Shown: in pieces, positions 36,246 to 45,135 of the stretch
Layout: each line of letters begins with the position of its first letter
Numbering within the stretch: position 1 is the stretch's first letter
Source: Halobacillus salinarum
GTDB lineage: Bacteria; Bacillota; Bacilli; Bacillales; Halobacillaceae
Reading direction: 5' to 3'
Length of the DNA: 64,000 bases
Assembly (NCBI RefSeq): GCF_022919095.1
Contig: NZ_CP095073.1
Coordinates: 1,240,001 to 1,304,000 of the forward strand
Translations under genes and position numbers: made by a program
Notes under the pieces: model-generated
Database searches by the model: none
The model's input: the letters and a program-made list of their open reading frames with translations, nothing else
Told to the model about the DNA's origin: nothing

Positions 36246-36869
36246 ATGTCGATCTATAAACGTGTATTAGGCAAGGAATTTTATCACTTACATCCTATGC
36301 TTCAACACAAGTATGAATTGTTATCCAGCGGTACTTTTTCCGGCTCCGGAGTGATGAAAAAAATAAAGGGTGGACCAAAGTGGTTGTATCCAATGTTCTA
36401 CTTGGGAGCTAAGTGGAAGCTTTTATTCCCTGAGAGCGGAGAGAATATTCCATTTACGATAACAAACACATCTAGATGTGGAGAGAATGGTGAGAGACAA
36501 GTTCACTGGGAACGGATCTTTTATTTTAAAGGGAAACGACGGTATTTTAATGCTTTAATGAGTTTTGACCAATCGCAAAATGTAATTAAAGATTATTTAG
36601 GTGAACCTCCCCTTTTTTATTCAGATCTCGTCTTAAAAATAGATGAAGAAAATAGAAGCTTGAGAATTGAATCAAAAGGGCAGCGACTCGTTTTCGGAAA
36701 ACGGGAAATTTCTCTCCCCCGGTTCCTGCAGGGATTAGCTGTAATAAATGAAAGCTACTCCGAAGAAAAAGGTGTTTTTCAAATAACTGTAGGAGTGAAA
36801 AATCCACTTGTCGGTTGGGTTTTTTATTACGAAGGCGAGTTTAAACAAGATGAGTTAGATGAGAATTAA
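36246..36869 (+). CDS. DUF4166-domain protein
   Basis: This 207-residue protein matches the DUF4166 layout: an N-terminal LHPMLQHKYELLSSGTFSGSGVM, a middle ERIFYFKGKRRYFNALM and LPRFLQGLA, and an ending NPLVGWVFYYEGEF. No membrane segment or catalytic motif is seen. In several Bacillaceae DUF4166 proteins accompany DoxX-like or saccharopine-dehydrogenase-like proteins; here it is coupled to the SRPBCC-DoxX gene, so a shared membrane or lipid-linked process is inferred. Confidence 0.75.
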   Translation: MSIYKRVLGKEFYHLHPMLQHKYELLSSGTFSGSGVMKKIKGGPKWLYPMFYLGAKWKLLFPESGENIPFTITNTSRCGENGERQVHWERIFYFKGKRRYFNALMSFDQSQNVIKDYLGEPPLFYSDLVLKIDEENRSLRIESKGQRLVFGKREISLPRFLQGLAVINESYSEEKGVFQITVGVKNPLVGWVFYYEGEFKQDELDEN

Positions 36870-36933
36870 ATGCGTTCTCACCGTGATCGTGTGAACGACT
36901 CTAGCTTTTCTCTACACTTTAAGGAGGTTTAAG

Positions 36934-37125
36934 TTGAGTAGAAAGAATGAATCACCGGAAGATAGAAGAGAAAGATTGCGCCAGCAGGATTTAAGAAAAA
37001 ATTCTTCGAGTGCTTATAACGGCGGCGGGTTGCAGGATCTGGTGGGTGGTTTAGGGTGGAAGAGTACAGGGGTGATTATTTTAATAATCATCGTGTTATT
37101 CCTGATTGTACTTTTTGCTTTTTAA
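36934..37125 (+). CDS. DUF6366-like small membrane protein
   Basis: This 63-residue protein has a charged N-terminus (ESPEDRRERLRQQDLRKN), a Gly-rich linker (GGGLQDLVGGLGWKSTG) and one C-terminal membrane helix (VIILIIIVLFLIVLFAF). The pattern matches a family of short Bacillaceae proteins that I recall as DUF6366. The start is TTG at 36934 with AAGGAGG before it. Confidence 0.7.
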   Translation: MSRKNESPEDRRERLRQQDLRKNSSSAYNGGGLQDLVGGLGWKSTGVIILIIIVLFLIVLFAF

Positions 37126-37229
37126 CGACCATTAGTTATTCAATAAATATGAATCTGGTGAAAGGCCGTGGCATCTCCTTTATGATCGTTAGCGAGGGGG
37201 ATCTTCATAATACTAGAGGAGTGGATGGA

Positions 37230-37867
37230 TTGGTAAGTAAGCTTCCTTTTAATAAATCGTTCGAACAGTATCTGAGTTACGAGAAATCATAGGAGAGGCA
37301 GGTGAGCTGGCTAAGAATAAAGTGATCTCTCATTTAGATGAAAACAGTAGGCAGTTTATTAAGCAATCTCCTTTCTTAGTTCTCTCTACTATGGACCAAT
37401 GGGGCGCATGTGATGCATCCCCGAGAGGAGACCATCCGGGGTTTGTGCATATCATCGATTCAAATCGATTAATTATTCCTGAAAGGCGGGGGAATAAACG
37501 ATTGGATTCCATCCAAAATATTCTGACCCAGCCAGCTGTTGGTCTGCTTTTCATCATTCCCGGCATGGGAGAAACATTAAGAGTAAATGGCCAGGCCTAC
37601 ATAACGAAAGACAAAGCCTATTTAGAAGAAATGAAAGTTCAAGGAAAGGCCCCGGTATTAGGAATAGGCGTAGAGGTGAACGAATGTTTTATCCATTGCG
37701 GGAAAGCGTTCAAACGCTCAAAACTTTGGGAGCCGGAGCACTGGTTAAAGAAAGAAGAGCTGCCGTCTGCACCTAAAATTATGGCAGCACACGCTAATAT
37801 GCAGGAGGTTACAGAAGCTTCCATAGAGAAAAGACTTAAAGAAGGGTATATTCACCGACTTTATTAG
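37230..37867 (+). CDS. Pyridoxamine 5'-phosphate oxidase-like flavin protein, probable frameshift near the start
   Basis: The open frame from GTG 37322 gives 181 residues of a split-barrel flavin-binding protein (FLVLSTMDQWGACDASPRGDHPGFVHI, LTQPAVGLLFIIPGMGETLRVNG, HCGKAFKRSKLW). The same frame extends upstream through SELREIIGEAGELAKNK, the normal N-terminus of this family, but runs into stops at 37250-37255. An adjacent frame supplies a TTG start at 37230 with AGAGGAG 8 bases before it. One added base in AATAAATCG (37251-37259) joins them into about 211 residues. Members use FMN in redox or heme-related reactions; substrate unknown. Confidence 0.75.
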
Positions 37868-38072
37868 ACTCGGCAGTATAAGATGATTTTAACGTTATGC
37901 TCATGCACCTTTCCTTCATAAGAAAGATCGTACATACAATAAGCTTGATTATATTAAGGATTTCAACGCAGCAACTAGGGGTTGCGGACATGGCAACTAC
38001 AGTTATCTTTACTTTTCCTGCTCGTTTAAACAATACTTGTTTATACAAGGGCACAGTGAGGAGAGATAAACA

Positions 38073-38525
38073 TTGTATTTCGGTGAAAAATTGAAAAGTG
38101 AGAGAAAGAAAAAGGGATGGTCTCAGGATGAATTAGCTGAGAAGCTGTTTGTAAGCCGTCAGTCCGTCTCTAAATGGGAGAATGGCCAGAATTATCCCGG
38201 TATCGATATTATTATTAAAGTCAGTGATCTGTTTGGGGTGACCATTGATGAATTATTAAGGAGCGATGAAGAATTGACGGAAAAAGTAATTAGAGACAGC
38301 AGGCAGCCAGCCTATCCAAACTTAAAATTTACGTTTGATTCTTTATTTTTAATCGGCGCTGTCCTATTACTTGTTAAGATCGTCTTTATTCTTCTAAATA
38401 AATTTACTTCCTTAGATTTTGCCTTTTTTGGAGGTTCTTTCTTTTGGAATTTCGGTCCTTTAATTTTAATGATCGGTGCAGGTATTGGTTCTGAAATGGT
38501 TAAGGGCAAATATAAAGAGGTTTAA
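38073..38525 (+). CDS. XRE-family regulator with membrane domain
   Basis: In this 150-residue protein, residues 1-65 are a Cro/CI helix-turn-helix (EKLKSERKKKGWSQDELAEKLFVSRQSVSKWENGQNYP... DLFGVTIDELL). The C-terminal half has two membrane helices (LFLIGAVLLLVKIVFILLN and FFWNFGPLILMIGAGIG). Membrane-tethered regulators of this type are common in Bacillales, with unknown signals. The TTG start at 38073 follows GAGGAG. Confidence 0.85.
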   Translation: MYFGEKLKSERKKKGWSQDELAEKLFVSRQSVSKWENGQNYPGIDIIIKVSDLFGVTIDELLRSDEELTEKVIRDSRQPAYPNLKFTFDSLFLIGAVLLLVKIVFILLNKFTSLDFAFFGGSFFWNFGPLILMIGAGIGSEMVKGKYKEV

Positions 38526-38790
38526 AGGTTATCCATCAGCCAATTCAGCTTTTCTTTATTGTTTAATTAATCAGGGTCATTCATAAAACTTTTCTCTATC
38601 TCCATTCAACATTCCCCTCTCCATACTTTAGACGAGGAACGTATTTATTAGGATGCAATAGATTCTTAAAAAGGTAAAAAATGATTTCAGTAACTCATTG
38701 GAAGACAGGATTAGCTGGGTATGAATACTGTATCCCTATAATGATGACATGATATCAGGCTTTTTTCATACAATGTTCTGAGGTGAAAAA

Positions 38791-39228
38791 ATGCCAAGAG
38801 TAAAATATAAAGAATCTGACGTTGCCTTAATGGCAAGGATGATGAGGGCAGAAGCCGAAGGTGAAGGAAAACTGGGAATGCTGTTTGTAGGGAATGTCAT
38901 CGTAAACCGTGCCCGGGCGAGTTGTTTGGACTTTACCGATGTAAGAACAATCCCGGAAGTCATTTATCAAGTTCAAGGCGGGAATTATTCTTTTGAAGCC
39001 GTACAAAAGGGGAATGTTTTTTATAACAGGGCGAGGTCTGCGGAGAAAAGGCTGGCACGAAAAAATTTAAAGTATTGGAGACAGCAGCCGGCGAGATATT
39101 CTCTTTGGTATTTCAATCCATACGGTCCCTGTCCTTCTACTTGGTACGGTCAGCCCTTTGCTGGTCAATTTAAAAATCATTGTTATTATGAACCGCAAGC
39201 TGGAACATGTGCCAGTGTATATACTTGA
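38791..39228 (+). CDS. cwlJ: Spore cortex-lytic cell wall hydrolase CwlJ type
   Basis: This 145-residue protein lacks a signal peptide and covers the whole hydrolase_2 domain. It has DVALMARMMRAEAEGEGKLGMLFVGNVIVNR with the conserved catalytic Glu, then FEAVQKGNVFYNRAR and SLWYFNPYGPCPSTWYGQPFAG. B. subtilis CwlJ has the same length, is made in the mother cell and degrades cortex during germination. There it is paired with gerQ; no gerQ-like gene is next to this one. Start ATG after GAGGTG. It implies a spore-forming host. Confidence 0.88.
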   Translation: MPRVKYKESDVALMARMMRAEAEGEGKLGMLFVGNVIVNRARASCLDFTDVRTIPEVIYQVQGGNYSFEAVQKGNVFYNRARSAEKRLARKNLKYWRQQPARYSLWYFNPYGPCPSTWYGQPFAGQFKNHCYYEPQAGTCASVYT

Positions 39229-39236
39229 TTCTTATT

Positions 39237-39273
39237 AAAAAGGGAACTCCCTCTAGTTATAAGTTCCCTTTTT
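39237..39273 (+). terminator. Terminator after cwlJ
   Basis: AAAAAGGGAACT (39237-39248) pairs with AGTTCCCTTTTT (39262-39273). Confidence 0.85.
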
Positions 39274-39403
39274 AGAAGTCGAGTATTAAAAAAAGCGTGG
39301 TTCATAGCAGGACAACCTTCACGAACTTCAGCTGGCAAACGAAAATACTTTTTCACTTACATACCCTTGAAAATAAAGATAGTCTTTAAGAGGAGTAGGT
39401 TCA

Positions 39404-39727
39404 ATGAAAAAAATGAGTTCCTTTATCGTTTTACTTGCCGTGTTTCTTCTCGTTGGATTTGTTGATTCTCCGCAAATTACTGATCTTTATGAAACAGCCG
39501 TTTTTTCTGTTAGTCCGAATAATGCGGAAGCTGAGGAGGTTTTTGCTCCTCAGGATACTCCTTCCCACTATTCTTCTCTAGAGATGTATTTGGAAAGAAA
39601 AGACCAAGTTGGAGATTATATCGTTGAGACTTATCGAGAATACGAGATTTATAAAGACACCAATGGAACGATTACGAAGAAGGTTCCAACCTCGAATTAC
39701 AATTACCTTCGCTACTATAAGAATTAA
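39404..39727 (+). CDS. Small secreted protein of unknown function
   Basis: This 107-residue protein has a hydrophobic N-terminal signal (MSSFIVLLAVFLLVGFV) and no lipobox. The rest is polar and tyrosine-rich (YREYEIYKDTNGTITKKV, NYNYLRYYKN) with no recognised domain. ATG 39404 follows AGGAG. It has its own leader after the cwlJ terminator and a possible terminator downstream, so it seems to be a single-gene unit. Confidence 0.6.
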   Translation: MKKMSSFIVLLAVFLLVGFVDSPQITDLYETAVFSVSPNNAEAEEVFAPQDTPSHYSSLEMYLERKDQVGDYIVETYREYEIYKDTNGTITKKVPTSNYNYLRYYKN

Positions 39728-39777
39728 AGTATTCACTATATTAATGGCGGCCTGGATCTTAATAAAGCCTTTATAAG

Positions 39778-39812
39778 GACGATGACTCCAATTAAGGGTA
39801 CTCGTCTTTTTT
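39778..39812 (+). terminator. Possible terminator
   Basis: A short stem GACGA/TCGTC (39778-39782 with 39802-39806) is followed by six T. The rest of the 275-base gap to the next gene shows no supportable gene. Confidence 0.4.
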
Positions 39813-40002
39813 GTGTTTTCGTTATTTTAGCTGTGGCAAGGTACTTTGCTTGCATGTTTAAACCTCTTTTATGTGCAGGGGTAGTAGAAACGCTTGTCGA
39901 AGAATTAAAGTAAAGACGGATGTTACAACTTATGCAGCTGGAATGTGAAATCCAAAAAAATGCTGACGATATCATAATAATTCTTCAATCAGGAGGATGA
40001 CT

Positions 40003-40914
40003 ATGACCAATCAAACTCTCGTTCCGCACCTGTGGTATGACAAGGAGGCAAAAGAAGCAGCAGCGTTCTATACTTCTATTTTTCCGAACTCGGGAATTAT
40101 GTATGAAACTACACTTCAAGATACGCCATCTGGGGATTGCGATTTAATCTCGTTCGAGCTATGGGGACGGAAATTTATGGCAATCAGTGCAGGACCGTTC
40201 TTCAAGTTTAATCCTTCCTTGTCGTTCATGGTTCATTTTGACTCGTCGCGAGAAAAAGATGCCGGAGAAAAATTAAATGAAATGTGGAGCAGATTGTCCG
40301 AAGGGGGTACAGTGTTGATGCCCCTTGATACGTATCCCTTTAGTGATCGGTATGGCTGGATTCAGGATAAATATGGTTTATCGTGGCAGTTAATGCTTAC
40401 TAATCCAGAAAGAGAAGAGTGGCCACCCCTCGTGCCGTCACTTATGTTTACAGGTGATAAATACGGCAGAGCAGAAGCAGCTATTCATTTTTATTTATCC
40501 GCATTTAAACATTCTGAGCTCGGTCAAATGGTACGCTACCCTAAAGAGGTGGAACCAGATAATAAAGGGGCTGTCATGTATTCAGATTTCATGCTTGAGA
40601 ATCAATGGTTTGCGGCAATGGACAGTGCGGGAGAGCATCAGTTCCGTTTCAATGAGGCAGTTTCATTTATGGTCTATTGTGATAACCAGGAGGAGATCAA
40701 TTATTATTGGGAGAAGCTGTCAGCGGTTCCTGAATCTGAGCAGTGCGGCTGGCTGAAGGATAAGTATGGATTGTCCTGGCAGATCGTGCCGAAACAAATG
40801 GATGAGATGATGAGTTGTGGAACCCCAGAGCAAATCGGGCGTGTAAATCAGGCAGTATTAAAAATGAAAAAGCTTGACCTGGCAGAATTACAGGCCGTTT
40901 ACGAAGAAAATTAA
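40003..40914 (+). CDS. PhnB-like VOC-family protein, two domains
   Basis: This 303-residue protein has two tandem glyoxalase/VOC modules of the PhnB (3-demethylubiquinone methyltransferase-like) type. The first runs from [25 protein letters not shown] to [18 protein letters not shown]. The second runs from [25 protein letters not shown] to [16 protein letters not shown]. Such proteins have no settled reaction. ATG 40003 lies 6 bases after AGGAGG; the ATG at 39997 abuts that site. Confidence 0.85.
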   Translation: MTNQTLVPHLWYDKEAKEAAAFYTSIFPNSGIMYETTLQDTPSGDCDLISFELWGRKFMAISAGPFFKFNPSLSFMVHFDSSREKDAGEKLNEMWSRLSEGGTVLMPLDTYPFSDRYGWIQDKYGLSWQLMLTNPEREEWPPLVPSLMFTGDKYGRAEAAIHFYLSAFKHSELGQMVRYPKEVEPDNKGAVMYSDFMLENQWFAAMDSAGEHQFRFNEAVSFMVYCDNQEEINYYWEKLSAVPESEQCGWLKDKYGLSWQIVPKQMDEMMSCGTPEQIGRVNQAVLKMKKLDLAELQAVYEEN

Positions 40915-41005
40915 ACAATCAGATGGAACGGTTGTCTATGGCTGCGTTAGAGGATAACCGTTCTTATTTTTGAATAAGAATGTGGAAACAAGTGAGTAAG
41001 GAGTG

Positions 41006-41680
41006 ATGAACATTATAAGAGCAATCATTTTTGATTTAGACGGAACTTTACTCAATCGAGATGAGTCTGTAAAAGTATTTATCTACAGGCAGTATGAACG
41101 TCTGAATCAATGGCTTTTTCATATTCCTCGAGAGCAATACATACAAAGGTTTATTGAATTAGATCATCATGGCTATGAATGGAAGGACAACGTGTATAAA
41201 CAATTAATACGTGAATTTTCTATCCACGGAATTAACTGGGAAGAGTTATTAAAGGATTACGTATTTCATTTCAAACAAAGCTGCGTAGCTTTTTCTAATC
41301 ATCTGCAGGTGTTGGAAGAATTGAAGCAGCAAAACTTGCTTATTGGGATGATTACCAATGGAAAAGGGCAGTTTCAAATGGACAATATCGAGATGTTACA
41401 AATAGACAAATACTTGGACACTATTCTTATATCGGAATGGGAAGGAGTTAAAAAGCCGGATCCAGTTATTTTTAAAAGGGCTGCGGAAAAGCTTAATGTC
41501 TACCCAGAAGAATGTGTGTTCATAGGTGACCACGTTGATAATGATGTGAAAGCGTCCCAAGCTGTTGGAATGAAGGCAGTTTGGAAAAGGAATGCTCAAT
41601 GGGGCGGTGTAAAGGGAGCGGCTGTGATTGATCAATTAGAAGAACTGCCAGAAATAATTTGTTCTTTCGATAATATTTAA
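41006..41680 (+). CDS. HAD-superfamily hydrolase
   Basis: This 224-residue protein has the HAD motifs: I, IIFDLDGTLLNRDE (nucleophile Asp); II, LLIGMITNG; III, the lysine in KKPDPVIFKRAAEKL; and IV, CVFIGDHVDNDVKAS. The all-alpha cap between motifs I and II places it with phosphoglycolate-phosphatase-like enzymes. Substrate unknown. AAGGAG lies just before the ATG. Confidence 0.85.
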   Translation: MNIIRAIIFDLDGTLLNRDESVKVFIYRQYERLNQWLFHIPREQYIQRFIELDHHGYEWKDNVYKQLIREFSIHGINWEELLKDYVFHFKQSCVAFSNHLQVLEELKQQNLLIGMITNGKGQFQMDNIEMLQIDKYLDTILISEWEGVKKPDPVIFKRAAEKLNVYPEECVFIGDHVDNDVKASQAVGMKAVWKRNAQWGGVKGAAVIDQLEELPEIICSFDNI

Positions 41681-41703
41681 GAAAACAGCAGGAGATCATT
41701 AAA

Positions 41704-41742
41704 GAAGCAGGCTGTCCAAACCCGCAAGGGACAGCCTGCTTC
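41704..41742. terminator. Bidirectional terminator between the HAD and siderophore genes
   Basis: This is a 14-bp perfect stem, GAAGCAGGCTGTCC (41704-41717) with its complement (41729-41742). It is flanked by AAA on the left and ATTT on the right. Confidence 0.8.
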
Positions 41743-41744
41743 AT

Positions 41745-42752
41745 TTACGATTTCATTAATAAGTAAAGAAAGTACACCCCTCCAACGACAGAAACGACAA
41801 CTCCGACTGGAATCTCAGAGGGAGCCAGGATATTTCGACCAATCGTGTCGGCCACTAGAAGAAGTAAAGCCCCTAACAGAGCGGTGATAGGCAGCGAAGC
41901 CCCATGCATCGGGCCGACGAGTTTCCGTGCTAAATGAGGAACGACTAACCCAAGAAAAGCGATTCCGCCCCCTACCGATACACTTGCACCAGCAAGCGCT
42001 ACAGCAATGAGGAGGAGAATTCTTCTTTCTCTTTCTACGTGCGTGCCCAAGCCTGCTGCTACATCATCTCCGAAATGAATGGAATTTAAAGTTCCCGCTT
42101 TCATAAAGGTGAGGGGGACTAGGATTAAGATCCACGGTAACAGCGTCAGCACATAGGTCCAATCGGTACCTGAGATGCTGCCGTTCAGCCAAATCGTAGC
42201 TCTTGTAAAATCTTTAGGATCCATTTTTAACTGAAAGATGATGATCAATGCTGAAAAAGCGCTGTTAATTCCGATTCCAACCAGGATGAGACGCATCGGC
42301 GATACGCCGTCTTTCCAGGAAATTGCATAAATGAGCACAGCGGCAATGGTAGAACCGACAAGGGAAGCAAGCGGCATAAAAAATACTGAAAAGTCAGAGC
42401 TTGCTGCCATCTGATCCTGGAAGAAATAAATATATAAGATCACTGAACACCCTGCACCTGCGTTAATTCCTATTATCCCTGGATCAGCCAGATCATTTTG
42501 CGTGACACTTTGCAGAATAGCTCCTGATAGAGCCATCCCCGCTCCTATTAACAGAGCCATCACCATTCGTGGTAAGCGGAAGTGGATTAAGACCATACTG
42601 TTTTGGCCGCTTCCATTGCCGGTAATGGTCTGAAAAACTTCCAGGGGACTAATCTTAATCACCCCTGTATTTAAGCTGATTAATAGTGCGGCTGCAATGG
42701 CGATGATGAGAATGATTGCTATCGACCAATTTTTCTTCGCGTAAGACTTCAT
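41745..42752 (-). CDS. Iron-siderophore ABC transporter permease (FecCD family)
   Basis: This 335-residue membrane protein has about nine or ten helices: a FecCD start with LISLNTGVIKISPLEVFQ, the segment RLPRMVMALLIGAGMALSGAILQ and GGGIAFLGLVVPHLARKLVGP. It forms the channel with the adjoining permease for ferric siderophore entry. Its start overlaps the other permease by four bases. No ATPase gene is present here, as in feuABC, where a shared ATPase such as YusV serves. Confidence 0.9.
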   Translation of the reverse strand: MKSYAKKNWSIAIILIIAIAAALLISLNTGVIKISPLEVFQTITGNGSGQNSMVLIHFRLPRMVMALLIGAGMALSGAILQSVTQNDLADPGIIGINAGAGCSVILYIYFFQDQMAASSDFSVFFMPLASLVGSTIAAVLIYAISWKDGVSPMRLILVGIGINSAFSALIIIFQLKMDPKDFTRATIWLNGSISGTDWTYVLTLLPWILILVPLTFMKAGTLNSIHFGDDVAAGLGTHVERERRILLLIAVALAGASVSVGGGIAFLGLVVPHLARKLVGPMHGASLPITALLGALLLLVADTIGRNILAPSEIPVGVVVSVVGGVYFLYLLMKS

Positions 42753-43801
42753 GACGGAGTCCTCCCATCATTTCTTGCTAAATAGAGAAAGAAAGGAACA
42801 CCAATGAGAGCTGTCACTGTGCCGACGGGCGTTTCAAATGGGGGATTGATCATTCGTGAGACTGTATCAGCGATGACGAGCAAAATGCCTCCAAGAACAG
42901 CCGAGCAAGGAATGAGAATCCGATAATCAGAGCCGACGAGAAACCGTGTGATATGAGGAATCACCAGCCCGATGAAACCAATCGTTCCAGCCACCGATAC
43001 GGAGGCACCTGTAAGTAGTAAGACAACGATCGTGCCAATGAATTTCGTTACTTTTGTCTGCTGGCCTAACCCTTTCGCGACATCCTCTCCGAGGTTAAGC
43101 GCTGAAATGGATTTTCCTAATAATAGGGCAACTAGAAATCCAACGATAGCGACTGGAGCAAGCAGTTTAATGTGTACCCATTGAATGCTGGAAAGTCCGC
43201 CTGCGTACCAAAAGCTGATGTCCTTGGCAATATTATAGTGAATTGTAATCGCCGTTGAAATCGAGGTGAAAAGAGCAGTTACAGCCGTACCAGCCAGGGC
43301 AAGCTTAACTGGAGTAAGTCCTGATTTCGAGATCGTTCCGACAAGAAATACCATACCGGTTCCTACCCCGGCACCCGCAAAAGCAAATAGCATCATTGTC
43401 ATGCGCGAAGCAGATGGGAAGATGGCCAAAACGATAGCCATTGTAAACATCGCTCCTGCTGTAACTCCCATAATGGAAGGAGAAGCAAGGGCATTTCTCG
43501 TCATCCCCTGCATAATCGCACCGGACATCGCTAAAGCAGCACCGATAATCGCTCCTGCTAAAGCTCTGGGTATCCGTAAGTTCCTAATAATTTGGTGAGA
43601 AGACGAGGATCCATTAAAATCCATAAGGCTTTCCCATATCGTACGGAAATCTATATCTGCTGCTCCATACATGATGGAAACAGCCATTGAAATAATCAGC
43701 AAGGCCAAGCCTGCTGTTAAGATGAGTGCTGCCATTAGGGTTTGATAATTCGTGCCGTTTTTCTTTTCATTCTGCTTCGGCCGGCTGGACATGGGCAACA
43801 A
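42749..43801 (-). CDS. Iron-siderophore ABC transporter permease (FecCD family)
   Basis: This protein of up to 350 residues has the same fold, with NLRIPRALAGAIIGAALAMSGAIMQGMTRN and GTIGFIGLVIPHITRFLVGSDYR. It is first in the minus-strand operon and divergent from the binding protein, with Fur boxes between them. The annotated frame opens with TTG at 43801 only 1-4 bases after AAGGAGA; the ATG at 43792, 10 bases from it, may be the true start. Confidence 0.9.
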   Translation of the reverse strand: MLPMSSRPKQNEKKNGTNYQTLMAALILTAGLALLIISMAVSIMYGAADIDFRTIWESLMDFNGSSSSHQIIRNLRIPRALAGAIIGAALAMSGAIMQGMTRNALASPSIMGVTAGAMFTMAIVLAIFPSASRMTMMLFAFAGAGVGTGMVFLVGTISKSGLTPVKLALAGTAVTALFTSISTAITIHYNIAKDISFWYAGGLSSIQWVHIKLLAPVAIVGFLVALLLGKSISALNLGEDVAKGLGQQTKVTKFIGTIVVLLLTGASVSVAGTIGFIGLVIPHITRFLVGSDYRILIPCSAVLGGILLVIADTVSRMINPPFETPVGTVTALIGVPFFLYLARNDGRTPS

Positions 43802-43847
43802 TCTCCTTCCCTGTCTATTTAAAGACTATGTACCTAGTCACTTTCGC

Positions 43848-43862
43848 TGAGAAACATTATCA
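43848..43862 (-). promoter_or_regulatory. Fur box upstream of the permease operon
   Basis: TGAGAAACATTATCA fits the 7-1-7 Fur consensus TGATAATNATTATCA at 12 of 14 fixed positions. It lies about 50 bases before the permease start. Confidence 0.65.
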
Positions 43863-43959
43863 TTGTATTACACTAGTCATTTTTCGGCAAATATCTGTGA
43901 AAGATTCAGCAAGGAAGATCATGAAAAGAATTCGTTATTAAAATTTAAAAGACTTGTAA

Positions 43960-43989
43960 TTGAAAATGAGAATTGTTATCATCTATATG
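43960..43989 (+). promoter_or_regulatory. Promoter with Fur box for the siderophore-binding protein
   Basis: TTGAAA (43960-43965) and TATATG (43984-43989) are 18 bases apart. The Fur box TGAGAATTGTTATCA (43967-43981, 12 of 14 positions) fills the spacer, so iron-loaded Fur would block the polymerase directly. Confidence 0.7.
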
Positions 43990-44022
43990 TTCAATTCAAA
44001 ATGATTTGGAGGAAAAGAATGC

Positions 44023-45012
44023 ATGAAAAAACTACGTTATCTTTACATAACCCTTTCTATATTCGGCCTGTTATTTCTTGTAACGGCATGCGGCGGTGAC
44101 AAAGAAGAGTCAAAAAGTGATCAAGATGATCAGCAGTCTGCAGAGGAAAGTGGAGATGAAAATGCAGGCGGAGAGCGTACCCTGACCGACGCAATGGGCC
44201 ATGAAGTTACCATTCCCGAAGAGCCGAAGCGAGTGATCGCCTCCTATTTAGAAGACTATTTAGTTGCGCTGGACATCACTCCTGCTGCCCAGTGGTCCGT
44301 TCAGGATGGTGCCTCAGTCCAAGGCTATTTACAAGACTCTCTCAAAGATGTACCAACGATCCCTCACGACCTGCCATTAGAGACTGTGGCGAGCTTTAAA
44401 CCGGATTTATTACTTATGGATTCCGCCGGTATGGTAGAAGGCAATAAATATGAACAATACTCCAGAATAGCACCTACTTATGTGGTGGGAAAAGCTGAAA
44501 ACAACGACTGGAGAGAGGAATTGAAAACAATCGGGAAAGTGTTTGGCGAGGAAGATAAAGCATCGAAGGTATTGGAAGACTATGAACAAAAAGTAGACGA
44601 AACGAAAAAAGATCTCAAAGATGCTGTCGGCGACGAATCCATCGCAGCGATCTGGCTCGTTGGAAACACTTTTTATGTCGTTAACGATCAGTTATCAAGT
44701 GGAGATGTCCTTTACAATGATCTCGAAGTTCCTGAACCAAATGTAGTGAAAGAAATATCCGGCAGTTCAAAATCCAACTGGTCGGAAATCTCCCTTGAAA
44801 AACTAGCTCAACTCGATGCAGATCATATCTTCCTCATTAATAGTGATGGGAAAGAAGCGAAAATGCTCCAGGATGACATCTGGCAGAACATCCCGGCTGT
44901 GAAGAAGGGAAATGTGTATGAATACGCAGCAGCGGATTCCAGCTGGCTGTATACGGGACCAATTGCAAATACGAAAATGCTTGAGGATATTAATGAAAGC
45001 TTAATTAAATAA
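44023..45012 (+). CDS. Iron-siderophore-binding lipoprotein (FeuA/FhuD-like)
   Basis: This 329-residue lipoprotein has the lipobox LVTAC. The acidic linker (DKEESKSDQDDQQSAEESGDE) is followed by a helical-backbone binding fold: RTLTDAMGHEVTIPEEPKRVIASY, FKPDLLLMDS, DHIFLINSDGKEA. It captures a ferric siderophore and passes it to the divergently encoded permeases. GGAGG precedes the ATG; a terminator follows. Confidence 0.9.
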   Translation: MKKLRYLYITLSIFGLLFLVTACGGDKEESKSDQDDQQSAEESGDENAGGERTLTDAMGHEVTIPEEPKRVIASYLEDYLVALDITPAAQWSVQDGASVQGYLQDSLKDVPTIPHDLPLETVASFKPDLLLMDSAGMVEGNKYEQYSRIAPTYVVGKAENNDWREELKTIGKVFGEEDKASKVLEDYEQKVDETKKDLKDAVGDESIAAIWLVGNTFYVVNDQLSSGDVLYNDLEVPEPNVVKEISGSSKSNWSEISLEKLAQLDADHIFLINSDGKEAKMLQDDIWQNIPAVKKGNVYEYAAADSSWLYTGPIANTKMLEDINESLIK

Positions 45013-45024
45013 ACTTTTGAATGA

Positions 45025-45052
45025 GTGCCCTGAAGGACAGGGGCATTTTTTT
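45025..45052 (+). terminator. Intrinsic terminator
   Basis: The GTGCCCTG/CAGGGGCA stem with one bulge is followed by seven T, shortly after the binding-protein stop. Confidence 0.75.
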
Positions 45053-45135
45053 GTTGGAATGATGTCCGTGACAAGTAATTCATTAGAGGAATTGATATCA
45101 TTAAGATTAAAAGGAAAAGGGAGTGAAAGAAGCTC

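Noticed and set aside
39736..39975. 79-codon minus-strand frame in the gap before the PhnB-like gene
   Set aside because: There is no ribosome site and no recognisable motif, and it covers the leader of the downstream plus-strand gene.
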